Of a stretch of 64,000 nucleotides of DNA, positions 35,464-47,520 are shown one piece after another. Made by a program: the position numbers and the translations under genes. The notes beneath the pieces were generated by a model. The model had not been told where the DNA came from, made no database searches, and was given only the letters and a program-made list of their open reading frames with translations. The stretch comes from Sipunculus nudus (lineage: Eukaryota; Annelida; Sipuncula; Golfingiida; Sipunculidae). Position 1 is the stretch's first letter. Each line of letters opens with the position of its first letter. The DNA is taken from the NCBI GenBank assembly GCA_026874595.1, contig CM049311.1:68491453-68555452 (forward strand), in the 5' to 3' direction.

Positions 35464-35575
35464 ATTTTACAACGTAACATTCCCAGTTACTGCAGTCAAG
35501 GTCATTAGTCACATGTATAATTTTACAACGTAACATTCCAAGTTATAGCAGTCAAGGTCATTAGTCACATGTATA
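35464..35575. repeat. 56-bp tandem duplication containing TCAAGGTCA
   Basis: Copies at 35,464-35,519 and 35,520-35,575 are nearly identical. Each contains GTCAAGGTCATTAGTCACATG; TCAAGGTCA matches the extended half-site bound by monomeric nuclear receptors of the ERR/SF-1 type. A related GGTCAAGGTCATTCGTCGCA lies at 59,464. Binding is not shown, and similar motifs are common in molluscan repeats. Confidence 0.85.
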
Positions 35576-36499
35576 AACACCCTCAGTTGGCAGCTGTTGA
35601 TTGGATAATTGGATAATGTCATGTAAACACTCAAAAAGATAAGACCAGCAAAAACAAAGATGACTACTCAAGCAGGCATATATCTGATCTGTCAGATCAT
35701 TGTAAAGGATAACAATGCTGATATGGATAATTATTAAAAAAAACGATACTCCGTTATGACTTCCATATGCAGCATTCTTGGAAATATGAAATATAAACAT
35801 GAAAGAAAATTATCTCTAAAATAAGGTGGACAAATGTTGCTGGAACATAGTATTTAGTAGGTCACGGCTACCACACGGCTGTCCAGGTGTGAACGCTCCG
35901 CAGTAACGGAGGTAGCGTCAGTAACTGATGTAAGTCACAACAGCAATCAACAGTACCAATCAACTATTATGTAATCTCGTGTCTTGTCGTTGCTGTTATT
36001 TCTTGTACAATAAATATTACCAGAAATGTAATATATTGCCGTCAATATTGTTGTTATATTCGAGGATGTGACAGGCTACAGTGAGTACCATCATCAATTA
36101 TATATACGTTACTCCAGGTTGTCTTAACTCCCACCAAGTAAAAGGTTTTTCACTGTAAAAGCAGTCCGTGAAGTGCATACCTCCACCAAGGCGAAAAAAA
36201 CCCAAAATCACACCAACCTTAAAAGGTACCTATTTAGATATCTGGCGTGTGTAAACTTGGAACAATCTCTTGAACCTATATAATAAATAGCCCCCAAGCT
36301 GTTGGTTTTGTTTATATGTGTTTTTAGAGGGGGTCAAAATAATTCAAACGCATTCAATATAGACATCGGCGGCAAGTTAGATGACCAAGAGTTTGCAAAC
36401 GGCTTTTTCAAACTAGTGCCTTTCAGCTTAAGAACATTTGCTCTGTTTACTAACTGCGTGTAGATAAACAAGCTCAGACATCAGTCACAGAGCCTTAAT
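35576..36499. other. Unannotated; possible repeat pieces near 36,120-36,240
   Basis: The phrase ACCTCCACCAAGGCG at about 36,180 resembles the CCTCCxxGGCGG motif of the dispersed tail at 59,140, so an old copy may lie here. Nothing else is recognised. Confidence 0.4.
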
Positions 36500-36965
36500 T
36501 CATATGAACTTTTCCCTGACAAGAATTACCTCGAGTTCATTTTGTGCGCAGAGTTCTATATAACAAATAGGCGAATAAATGGCTTCATGTGGTCGTCCCA
36601 GGCCTGTCCCCATTCCATCCTTCTGCGCGGTTTCTACGAAATCCGTTACGTAGTTTTGCCTAACCAGCAGACACGGGTAAATACATAACCTCCTGGGTGA
36701 AAATAATGTCATGTCTTTATTATTTAGAGGTTGAAAACAACTGAAATTTTCACATTTGAGCATTTTCTATCTCTGGCTATTCCAGACATTTTAAAAATTG
36801 CTGACTGAGGCATGGTTGGATGAGGCGTGTGTCCGTTTTTGTGATCCCTAGAATGAAATGGGACATTCCTTGGCCCTTCTCAAATCCATCCACAAAGTTT
36901 CGTATTTTTTGTAATCCTGTTTTAATATACAACCAAGCAAACAAAAACAGACAGACATTACCCAA
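36500..36965. mobile_element. Two decayed RTE/SINE-like 3' tails
   Basis: The segment 36,590-36,705 ends ATACATAACCTCCTGGGTGA, like the tail at 59,130-59,155. The segment 36,800-36,960 carries CATTCCTTGGCCCTTCTC, ATCCATCCACAAAGTTTCG, TTTTTGTAATCCTG and AAACAAAAACAGACAGAC. These phrases belong to a 3' region widespread among invertebrate non-LTR elements, recalled from general knowledge and not checked. Both copies lack any protein-coding part. Confidence 0.5.
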
Positions 36966-37879
36966 CTTACTGACAGAACAACTGTATTATTTTGTCACTG
37001 TTAAATAATATTACCGATGGCTTGACAGGTTTAATGTGCAACCAAATAAACCCTGATTTATAAGTCAGATTCTTGAATAATTTGACAGGTTCAGATGATT
37101 TACATGCTGAGCAAACTGCATTAATAACCATGCTCGAAAATATCCGTCATATCTCAATGTTCACATCATGTCCACGGCCAAAGTACGGCCTGGCCATTAC
37201 GTACGCGGTTCTCCGTGGTCAAGAACCAGAACAACACCCCATGCGAAGATAGGACAATTGAACTAATGGCGAAAGACTCGGGCACATGCATCCTGGGTTC
37301 GAGCGAGAATGAAGTCTAACTATGTAAACGGCCTGCAGCTAAACCTGAGATTCGTCAGACCCACAGGCGAGCCAAATAAGCCAATATTGTGGCAAGCAGA
37401 ATTCCCGTGGGGCCCCTTCGATTTTTGTAAACGTGAATTATTTAAGAATGATCAGACGAGGCGACGACCTCGCATTTTATAATGGCAATACTTACTTGGC
37501 GTTAGAATCTCAATAAATAATTATCTTAAAATGTCACATTATATTTTTCCCCAACCGTTGGCTTTTCTGGCCGAGTGCGTGTTACGCTCAGCTCTGGCTG
37601 CGAGCTGGCAGTCAACTTTTGTTTTACAATACCCCCAAGCTGTAGTTCAGTCAATACCCCAAGGTAATCGTATTTCCCACGCATGGTTAAACAAATCAGA
37701 TTAGATTTTCAAACAAATTTGTTTAAACAGGTGACAGATGTTGGCCATGTCACTTCATTTCTGCAAAACCTAAAACCAAGGAGAGGAACGTTGTCGGAAA
37801 TGGATAAACTGATGCTGAGCTGCACAGAAAACCTGGTTTGTCGTTGTTTCCAATACTGGCGAACCGGTCAAACCAAATA
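36966..37879. other. Unannotated, GC rising to the right
   Basis: No gene recognised. A 65-codon plus frame at 37,683-37,880 runs into the CpG-dense segment. CpG becomes frequent from about 37,140 onward. Confidence 0.45.
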
Positions 37880-38479
37880 GTTTACATTACCATCGGAAGG
37901 TGGCGCAGCAGTTTGCTTGAACGATTTCTCCAGCCGCATCAGTGGCTCATCTTTGCCGGCCAGCTGCAAAGGGATTGGCCGATGTACGCATTGTGGTCTA
38001 GCGGCCGGAATTGCTGGACAACGCAGCACGCGCACAGCGGCTGACCATGAGGAATAGCGGTAAAGGCGGCAAATTCCAGGTGATGACGACATCACCAGGC
38101 ATGTAAGATCAGGCGGCAAAATTTTGACATTTGCGCTCTTTCTTGACAAATTGACCGGGATCGAAAGGTGGCACGCGGGGTGTACCGGGTTCAGGAAAAC
38201 TTCTTGGTGAAAACGTCGGGCGGGATTTCTTACTGGATTGAATCTTGCCAGCGATGTGGGCCTCACGTTTGTTTATATAAATGTATATATATATATGGCT
38301 TCAGCGAGCGAGTCATGGATTCTTTGGCCTGAGGTATTAGATGTGTGTCACTCCAGCCGTCTCCTCTGGGTGCCGTATATGAATGCAAGGTGTCGCGTGT
38401 TGGGTCAATCTCGGGAGCACTGTAGCCCGCCAAGAATGGGAGCAGATATTACTAGCAACAACTCCTAACATTCTCTAAG
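37880..38479 (+). promoter_or_regulatory. CpG-dense promoter candidate with possible non-coding first exon
   Basis: From 37,880 to 38,250 CpG is far denser than anywhere nearby (runs such as GCAGCACGCGCACAGCGG). TATATAA lies at 38,274-38,280, and about 200 bp downstream CTAAG|GTAAGA (intron from 38,480) is a near-consensus splice donor. Transcription starting near 38,305 would give an exon of about 175 bp. The ATG at 38,295 would precede that start, so the exon would be mostly or wholly untranslated. An alternative is an old GC-rich element with chance motifs; no downstream exon was found. The minus frame at 37,868-38,266 (132 codons) is a by-product of few stops in CpG-rich DNA. Confidence 0.35.
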
Positions 38480-39644
38480 GTAAGAAGTTTTTAATATACA
38501 CCGGGCCAATTTATTCCCTACCAACACATGCTTTATTTGGCCAATAACACATCGGAACTAAAATTTCTCTTCGCTTTCTTCATTCAAAGCGTTTGTTTAT
38601 CATTGCCCTATAAATTTACTTTAAAATATTATTCACTCTGTTTTATAAGACAATTAAAGTGTAAATTGTATAAAAAAGTTGCCCGTTACAATTACCCTTA
38701 ATTTAACTCACATAAAGGAATATGTGCATTATTATACATTTTAATAAAAGAATTCGATAATAAACAATGCAACATTCAATATAAAAAAAAATGAGAAATA
38801 AAATTAGACAAAATTCGTAATTTGGAGGCATCATATTTTCCATATGGTATATATTCATATTAAGTGTATACCAATATATATGTGTATATGTATAGGAAAT
38901 AAATAAATAAATGATTACATATATATATATTATAATATAAATATATAAAAAATCAATAAATAAATATATAAGCATATGTAAATATAAGTCTAAAACTGGA
39001 AAAAATGCCCCGTTCAAGACCTGCAAAACTCTGAACTGCAGGCGTTTACGATTTGTTCATGGGGTGCAGGTAGGCGATGAATAATTAACTTGATGACGTC
39101 GCTGTCAATCCTGACGCAACCTCTGATATATGAGCGGCAAAACCAAAGCTGGCCTCCCCGTTGGTGCCAGTCCATGTGGTTAAAGTTTATTTCCATTGCA
39201 TTAAATCACACATTATATTGAAGTGTTTAACGTTTTATAAAGTGTACTAAATTACACGAACATGATCATGTCAAACCAAATACATATGGTTTGTAGGTTC
39301 AAAATAGATTATATGTGGTCTTTATTGTAGCGTATATATTGTTTATATTTATCATATTTAATGATTTTCATATATATGTTACCTGTTTTGCACTTGACTC
39401 CAACCAGTAAAATCTTTATATAAAATTTTGTATGAAATTCACTTTGTATTTATACGCTTAGTCCAAATAATTAAAAATATAATATCACAAGAGACAGGCA
39501 CTTCACTTGGTCAAGAAAATAAAAAAAAATTAATATTGCTTTGGTCAAGTGCTTCCCTTGCCTACAAGTGGTATCTGCTATTAATTAATCTTTTATCTAT
39601 TAATCTTGTCTCTCAAGTGTGCCATGATATTTTATTATAATTTA
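38480..39644. other. Unannotated AT-rich DNA with TA/TAAA low complexity
   Basis: Low-complexity TATA and AAATAAATAAA patches fill about 38,850-38,990 and create a chance isoleucine/tyrosine-rich minus frame at 38,703-39,026. No gene is supported. Confidence 0.5.
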
Positions 39645-40010
39645 CGGTATATTGTGTTACGCTACTCGCAATTACGATATACTATGCTGTCCTACATTAT
39701 ATTAAACTAAATTTATTATTTAAACTATATTTTACTAGACTTGACTTAATTATCCATATATACTAAGCGTTCTTAAACTAGATCTGATAATGTGTAATTC
39801 TATACTTTACTACACTACACTTTACCATACTGTAATATACTATACTATACTATATAACACTATACTGTACTATATTGCATAACTCTTGATTATCTATTTG
39901 ACTATACAGTATTCTGCTGAACTATCGTAAACTTTATTGCACTATACTAAATTGTAATATACACAACTGTATTATATACTATAAAATTTATACTATAGCA
40001 TACTTTATTG
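39645..40010. repeat. Degenerate TACTA/CTATACTA low-complexity tract
   Basis: Short TACTATACTATAC-like words recur throughout, without a fixed unit length, best around 39,800-39,880. This may be a very old minisatellite. Confidence 0.6.
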
Positions 40011-40480
40011 TGATGTAAACTCGATATGCTGCATATTCCCATATACTTAGCTCATCTAAATTTTTAAATACTTCAGTATGAAATACAATATAAAAAATAA
40101 GAGTACTTTATTTTGTAACAAACAACGTCAGTGTTGCTGATTATAATTTTTATGAGACACATGCCACTTTACTTCATATTTGTTTTCCCCGATATTCTAA
40201 AACCAAGCCAGTACACAGAAACAAAGGGGACAGCGTACAGTAAAATTCCCTAGAAAGGCATATAAATATAGCGTTGTCTTGGACAACAGCCAAAGTCGAT
40301 AAAACAGGAACATTTTTAGAAACGTCCAAAATTATACTCAGTTCCTAAAAAATGAATTGACGCGACATGGTTTTTCATAGATATTTCAAGTTTTGATTCA
40401 TTCAGCAAAGTAAAGAAAAGAATCCCTGGGTTGTTTATATGAGTCGGCGTCAAGAAAGGCTGGTGTTGATGTCCCGGGGG
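40011..40480. other. Unannotated DNA
   Basis: AT-rich, with GC rising toward 40,480. A 69-codon minus frame at 40,316-40,525 has no known motif. Confidence 0.5.
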
Positions 40481-40790
40481 ACGGGCCCGGTTCCCTCTGT
40501 TTCTACTCTGATATATTACCCGCACCGCCTTTCACAGAATGTCTGTCACAGTTCGTCCAGTTCTGTGCCGCTGTGAACCCCTTTCGCCCCCACAGGAAAG
40601 GCACTGCTTGCCTAGCGTTTTCTCCGACAAACGACTGTGTGCGCTGAAAGCCTGAAAAAAACCCTGCTGAGGTTAAAGTCCTTGATTTGGCCGTAGTGCG
40701 GCTTCATTAATCTCTATGTGCTCTTTCAGTTTCTGAGGTCCTGTGATATGTCTGTGAAGCGCTTTTGCGCCAGACCACATCTATGCGCCG
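40481..40790. promoter_or_regulatory. GC/CpG-richer non-repetitive island
   Basis: Non-repetitive, with higher GC and frequent CpG (for example GTGCGGCTTCATTAATC and GCGCTTTTGCGCC, the latter containing the palindromic pair GGCGC/GCGCC). No open frame of note. It could be a regulatory element or an untranslated exon; evidence is compositional only. Confidence 0.22.
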
Positions 40791-42149
40791 GATATGTATT
40801 ATAACCAGCTAACCAGGTAAACAAGCAACATCATCTAAATATTTAACTCTAGGTCAATAAGGTTCTGAGGCTGACGTCTCTTATACATGTCAGTGAAGTC
40901 TGGGTCAGAACTAGCCATATGTAGGTGTATGGGTGTGTGTATGTATATGTATATATATATTATGGACGCACGTTCAGTATCTTACAGCTCCAGATTAAAT
41001 TGAATTGGCCGAGCTCTTTCCTATTCCATGAGGCTCCCAACCCAATATCTCCCATACTGGAGAGAAAATGTCAAAGACACTTTAAAAACACAAGACCAGT
41101 ATAAAAACCATTATTTCCATCATCAAAACCTTGTCTTCTTGCTCTGTGACGTCACTGTTATTTGGCGTGGCATTATAGCCGCTCGCGTCGGGATGGACAT
41201 TGGGCTCGTTAAATGGGACAGCTGGTTGATACAATTAACTTAATGTGGCGATACAGATAGCAGAGACAGAAATGTCACAAGTGAATCCCATCAAAACATC
41301 CACACTGACACGTTCCATATGTTAACCGCCAGTTTTGGCAAGCAAAATCGAATTATTTCTAAAAGCTTATTTGAAAGTTATGGCTTATTTTCGTGCCTGG
41401 TCCCTGGGCTTGCTAGTCGGGTCACTTATTCAAAGGGGCCGGAAGCTGACAAGAATGTTTATAACTCACCATCGATTCATGAAGATTTCTGCCCAAGGAA
41501 TGATCCTGAAGGGATTCTGCCCAAGGAATGATCCTTAAAACCCGTCGTGCTTGTGAGGATGTGCCTATGGAAGCAAAGGGAGGCTTCACCTAATTACTGA
41601 TTATCTGATTCCGTGTTTTTAAAATCCGTTTTTTAAATCAAATTATGGCCACTGAATGGTTTCAGTACAGGATACCACGTGGTGATAACAGCTGCCGTTC
41701 GTCATAGTTCTGACGGCATAAAATATTTAAACAACACGATGATCGGGCGATGAAACAATGATGTTTATTTTTAAAATACTCAAATTGCATGTGCAAAATT
41801 GTTGTACGTGAAAATCACTCGATGTAAAAAAAGCAGAACAAATAAATTTTAAACCCTCTAACCTCAGCGAAACATAGAAGATAATATTTGTAGTAGCATT
41901 GATTTATCGTTTACATTGTCTATTATCATATTACTGTGTGTTAAGTTTAAATATTAATATAAATCGTCATGTAAAAAATATGTATTTTGACGAAAATATG
42001 GTGAAATTTGATTCCATGGACTTTGCTGCTTTCAGAGTATGTCTATTAAAAGTAAACACAGGCGTCTGAGCATTCAAAAACTATTTTTATCATATTTATT
42101 TTTATTTAATGTTTAAAATCGCAAACATTATTGGCCGCATTCCTTAAAT
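40791..42149. other. Unannotated; small duplication at 41,490-41,537
   Basis: TCTGCCCAAGGAATGATCCT occurs twice, 27 bp apart, near 41,490 and 41,517, inside two overlapping 70-codon frames that are not recognised. A perfect TGACGTCA (CREB-type site) lies near 41,147 in a CpG-richer patch of about 100 bp. The rest is AT-rich. Confidence 0.45.
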
Positions 42150-43545
42150 GGGTGCTTACTACTCTTTTTATTCCACCAATATAGACTTTTTTAAACGAGC
42201 ATGCGCACTGCATTTTAAGGGTTTGGTCGGTGCATTCAATAGAAACCAGAAATTACGGTAGGAACCGATGGCGGTATGGAAAATATAACGTTCAGTGGGT
42301 TTAACTGTTTAACCTGTTCCCAAGGTTATCTCGTTCAATAGATTTATAACGTTAAGTAGGTTTATTAAATTCAACAGCTGTTCAAGGTTCAGTAGTTTAT
42401 GATTTTCATTATGTTCATTAGGTTAATACAATCAGTAGGTTTATAAATTTCAATAGGTTTATTACGTTTACTAGCTAACGTCAAGTAAGTTTAAAACGTT
42501 CATTCGGATATTATGTTCAGTAGATTTCTAACGTTAAGTAAGTTTATAAAGTTCAATAGCTTTAAAACGTACAGTTGGATATAATTTTCAGTAGGTCCAT
42601 AACGTTCATTATGTTTATAACGACCGGAAGGTTTATCAGGTTCAGTAGGTTTATAAAGTTTACTAGCTTTATAACGTTCTGTAGGTTTATAACAGCCAGT
42701 AGCTTAATAACGTTCACTAGGTTGAAAAGGTTCACTAGCTTCGGTAGAAATATACTCTTCCATATTTTGATAACGTTCAGTAGGTTTAAAACGTTAAGTA
42801 GGTTGATAACTTTCATTAGGTTTATAACATTAAGTAGTTTCATAACGTTAAGTAGGTTTTATAATGTTCAGTAGGTTTATAACTTTCAGTAGATTTATAA
42901 TGTTCCGTAGGATATAACTTTCAATAGGTTTATAATGTTCAGTAGGTTTAAAACGATCAGTAGGTTTACATCGTTTAGTAGGATTATCAGTAGGTTTATA
43001 ACAAAACGTAGGTCAATGACGCTCACTAGGTTTAAAACGTTCATTAGGTTTATGGCAATAAGGAGTTTTATGATGTACAGTAGGTTTATAACGTTGAGTA
43101 GGGTTGTAACTTTCGGAAGGTAAATAACGTTTAGTAGGTTTAAAACGTTCTGCATGTTTAAAACGTTAAGTAGGTTATAAAGTTTTGTAGGTTTATTACG
43201 TAAAGCAGGTTTATAATAATTATAGTTTTATAACGCTAAGTAGGTTTATAACGTTAAGTAGGTTTATAACATTAATTAGGTTTATAACGTTCAGTTTGTC
43301 TACAACGTTCAGCAGGTTTATAACGTTCAGAAAGTTTATAACGCTCAGTATCGGATTTGTTTAATCGTTTTTTTTTTGTTTAAACTCTGCTTACTACTGT
43401 TTTTATTTCATCAACTGGTATTTACCTTTATGAACGAGCATGCGCACTGCAATTTATGGGTTAGGTTTAAGTTATGTAGGTTTATAGAGTCCAGTAGGTT
43501 TATGTCGTTCAGTAGGTATATAACGTTTTGTAGGTATGATATATA
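42150..43545 (+). repeat. 18-bp minisatellite with duplicated flank
   Basis: Units of the form CGTTCAGTAGGTTTATAA repeat from about 42,285 to 43,355, then again from about 43,470 to 43,545. Just before the array (42,160-42,230) and inside the gap (43,390-43,460) lies a related flank, GCTTACTACT-TTTTTATT, then GAACGAGCATGCGCACTGCA or AACGAGCATGCGCACTGCA, in the same orientation. Flank plus array has thus been duplicated or the array has captured it. Eighteen is divisible by three, so frames on both strands stay open for 60-99 codons and give six-residue repeats; these are not genes. Confidence 0.9.
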
Positions 43546-44739
43546 ACGAAATATTATCTTCATTATGACGGTCCCGAACACAATGTAATGGTAGTTGCGG
43601 ACAGGTATCGCTAGTGTGATAGGAAAGCACTGCTAAAAATAAGATATTGTTTAATAGTAATTTTAGCTAGGAGGAGTACAAATTTCGACGGTATATGTAT
43701 AAAGACTATCGATCGATGTAACATCAAAACTAGACTGGCGTATTATCGGACCAGGGATTCTATACTATATAACGGTTATCGCATTTATGCTTCGTCAACT
43801 TCAACCGTTCTTGTTGGTAAAACTAGGTATCGTAACATATTTTCTCATAAGAAAAACATTTCATGATTCCAGGAAATGTTGATCGTTCATACCATTCTAC
43901 TGGTGAGAAAGGATTATTTTTATCTCCACCGGTTGAAATCAAAATATTTATCCCTTGTTGGACATCAAATTAAAAAATATTACAATGACATTTATATATA
44001 ATATATATTTATAATATATATTATATATATATGTGTGTATATTCTAGCAAAAATGAAATATTTGTGTAGCGGGTTAGGTTGGCACTTGGAGGCGAATTTG
44101 GAGGGTTCCGATACTGAGGGTAGTCAAAACCTACGACAAAGATATTTTTAAGACGGATAAATATTTAAAAGTGTTTAATACGGATATAGCAATTATACAC
44201 AATTCAAGCTGGGTATCAGAATTTATAACTGACCTGAGATAAGAAATGTCATTTTAGGTAGGAATATGCGCTTTAAGTTATGCGCCACATGAGCACATGT
44301 TGCAGTCCGCATCTTCACTTATAAACATACACAATTAAACATATTTTGTTTGTAACCCCTTGTTTTTTTTTACATACACAGTGTGTATATTAAAGGCTTA
44401 AATTGTTTGCAACTACATCCTAAAATATCAAGATGCCGAGAGCCATGGAAGACTGAACACAATAGTTATACGGACAACACAGTTCAAAACATATATATAT
44501 TAGATACATGAGATACATTAGACATACACTTGATACAAACAAGCTTTCCTACAAGGTAAAGATAATGTTCCAGTCAGAGTCATAAAGTATATATTACACA
44601 GACAATACCATTATGGACAGCTAATCGTTCCAAGCAAGTAAAACAGACGAGGTACACTAGTGTTGAAATACCGACATTGAAATCAACGTGCATCAAAAGC
44701 GCATCTTATGTTATATTCTTATGTTACCGTAATGCGTGA
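43546..44739. other. Unannotated; TA-rich palindromic patch at 43,990-44,040
   Basis: ATATATAATATATATT-type mirror and inverted patches lie at about 43,990-44,040. No gene or dispersed repeat is recognised elsewhere. Confidence 0.5.
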
Positions 44740-45130
44740 TATCCTACATGAGCTTCCTTACTAAAACCATGGCGTTCTGTGGGATTGGCGTTGTTAATGC
44801 TGCCTCCCTTTCCCCGAATCACAAACTGTATTGGGCACTGACCTGGCGTTGACACCAATTCAACGGACGCGTTGACTTCTTGCTGATGAAAGTAATCAGA
44901 TGGTACCAGTCGTTGCGGGTAGAAAATCGTCTGGCTTTGCGAAGTTTAATATCGGGAGCAGACGACTGCCGTAACAGTAGCTGTAAATGAAGACGAGGCG
45001 AGCTGTTCCGGGTCGACTCATTCTGTCAAGTCTGGTCGCTGGCTTCATCTTGTGTCGTTCCAACAAAGACCAAACAAATTCTCCTCTGCAACTTAATCTG
45101 GAAAATCTAGGCGAGTGTCAGTTCTGATCA
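44740..45130. promoter_or_regulatory. CpG-richer non-repetitive island
   Basis: A roughly 390-bp block with CpG frequency well above its surroundings (GGTCGACTC, GACGAGGCGAGC), no tandem repeat and no open frame of 60 codons. It is the largest such block apart from 37,880-38,250. Regulatory or untranslated-exon status is an inference. Confidence 0.25.
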
Positions 45131-45629
45131 GGAGGTTGATAAAAGATATTTTGCAGACATGATGTTTCAAAGTATCATTCAGAGATCAGACCCTGTAAAC
45201 GCCAACATCTATTAAAGAGTGACGGTAATGGGCATTCATCTAGGAAGGGTTTCATCCCCTTTTATCGTGGGTGTTGAGTCCACTCTGCAAGATGTATTGA
45301 CACACAGACGGAAATACACACACACGGTAACGAAAACATTACAGTCATCAGATTTACTTAGTAACATGAAATAATATCGGTCAAGTCGGGACCTGGCTTT
45401 ATCATGTTTCTCACAAAGCCCACGCAGAAAAGCTAGGGTTTACCAAGAAGTCTCCTAAAACTCGGAGAGTTTTCAGAAAATTAAAAATTTAAAATGTCAT
45501 ACCAAAAACAAGATAGCTAAACATCTGCGCCTATTACGGGACTTTCTGAAAGGGGTTTCGACCTTGAATACGGATAATATGTTCTCTTCTGCATCTAACT
45601 TGCATAGTGTAAAACGTATTTTTGTTTTA
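45131..45629. other. Unannotated DNA
   Basis: No gene or repeat that I can support. Confidence 0.5.
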
Positions 45630-46165
45630 TAAGTATACCATTTGTGTATCTTAATATTTGTATTTTGATCTTTTACATGTTCATATTTGAATCTTCTTCA
45701 GTTGTTATATTTCTGAGTGTCAGTATTCAGATAATTACAAGATAGCATTTTAATAACACTGACTCTTTGCATGTATTGAATCTTGTATATGTAACATTTT
45801 TGACCTTCTACATGTTACTATTTGAATTTTCTACATGTTACTATATGAAACTTTTACGTGTTACAATTTGAATTTCCTATACATGTTACTATATGAATCT
45901 TATACATTTTATCATATGTATCTTCTACTATGGTACTTTTGAATTCATTACATGAATCTTCTAAATGTTCGTATTTGAATCTTTTACATGTTACTGTATG
46001 AATCTTCTACATGTAACTATATGAAATTTCTATATGTAACTATATGAATCGTCTACATGTAACCCTATAAATCTTTTACACGTAACTCTTTGAATCATCT
46101 GCATATTGACGTATGAACCTTCTGCATTTTACTATATGAATCTTCTACATGTTACTCTTTGAATA
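45630..46165 (+). repeat. 23-bp degenerate minisatellite
   Basis: Units resembling TGAATCTTCTACATGTTACTA recur with a period of about 23 bp; the most regular copies lie between about 45,800 and 46,165. Copies differ by small substitutions and indels, and many stop codons occur, so no long frame survives. Confidence 0.85.
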
Positions 46166-46979
46166 TTCTATTTGAATAATCTTTCTTTATGTCCATATGT
46201 GATACTTATTTGATCCCACAGATTGTATTTAAGTATACATGAGTATTTTAAGTATTTTAATTATCCACATTTCATTACTAATTGAATCTTTTACGTGAAA
46301 ATAAATGTCGAGTTGCGTTTTATTTTATTTTCAGTGTTTCAGTATTAAAGTTTCTAGGTATTATTTTTTCCCCGCAAAATAATCTCCAACATCCTGCTAT
46401 TACATCTGACATATACATTGAGATGGTGAAGATCAAAGCCGGTAGGGTCGTTATTTACTGATCTGAATATGATTTATGAATCAAGGCACGACTCACAGGT
46501 TTGACGTTGATAAGTTCTGTTAAACAATTTTTAACGATGAATAAGGATTTTATTTTATCAAGTGATAGGATGTCGTTATTCTCTGTGATATCTGATATAT
46601 TTCAGATGTTTACTGTGTTATGTAAAAATGATTAAGTCAGCTTTATTCGAAGCTACCATATATTGATTTGATTTGTAGTCTGTTATCATTACGGGTGTCA
46701 ACTCATCTGATATTTCCTTCCTAGATGTCGGAGCCTGTCCATTTATGAAGCTTTTCCCGGCAGCTTACACTCACAAACACGCTATAAATGGCACTTTCTT
46801 ATTATTCTTTCTACATTATTTTCTAATGCATTTGACAACTAGAGACCCATGGTCTCGACGCTCAGCTGAATTTGTCAATGAGGATATTTTAATGAGTTTT
46901 CAAAATGATGATCCTGTGACCTTGAACCTTGACCTTGTGACCTTAAAATCTGAGTAATTGGTTTCAATAATTTGTTGTT
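46166..46979. other. Unannotated; TGACCTTG repeat piece at 46,915-46,945
   Basis: GTGACCTTGAACCTTGACCT is a phrase common in molluscan interspersed repeats and may mark the edge of an element next to the SINE. No gene is supported. Confidence 0.45.
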
Positions 46980-47345
46980 GGAGATAACTGCCTCCATTTT
47001 TTATACCAGCTTAACTAACTTTATGTACATATCCATTCCGGTTTCGGACTAGATGACAGGGCGGTATTATACGTTTCCTCTCATTTTTATATTCTGGTGT
47101 TAACTAGGCCTGGTGACTACTGCACTTGCGGGCCCTCGGTGTGTAATCGTCCTGATTGCTGGGTCATACCACCGAGAAACCTTCGTTTGTGGGTGAAACA
47201 CGGCCGTTGGAAACGGCCTTCCCGTTAAGCCTGTTGAGCGCTCACCCTTGTTCGGGGGCCTCAACGCCTCGACTGAGATTCGAACTCACGAGCATTGAAT
47301 CCTGCGCTATACCCCTGAGCAACAGACACCGATTAATAATCTGAA
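46980..47345 (-). mobile_element. tRNA-derived SINE, copy 2
   Basis: On the minus strand, box A-like TTGCTCAGGGGTATAGCGC (47,322-47,304) and box B GAGTTCGAATCTC (47,287-47,275) form the tRNA-like head. The core holds CTGGGTCATACCACCGAG (plus sense), and the tail ends at GGAGGCAG near 46,985. It shares head, core and tail with 9,795-10,128 but has extra bases between head and core. The 62-codon frame at 47,156-47,344 is its antisense. Confidence 0.78.
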
Positions 47346-47520
47346 ACTAGTGGCCCATGGATGGTTGAACAAAGAGCAAAATGACTGCCGGAGTGCAAAA
47401 AAAAAAAAATAATGAATTTTGTGAAGAGTCCTAGGAATAGGTTACAGTTGGCTTTTGGAGAGATGACCACTTCATTTTAAAGGCTTATATATAGAAACAA
47501 AAAAGTGGGAATATTTGAAA

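Noticed and set aside
42562-43155. Leucine/asparagine-rich and phenylalanine/threonine-rich repeat proteins on both strands
   Set aside because: The 18-bp minisatellite has a codon-multiple period, so both strands stay open without selection.
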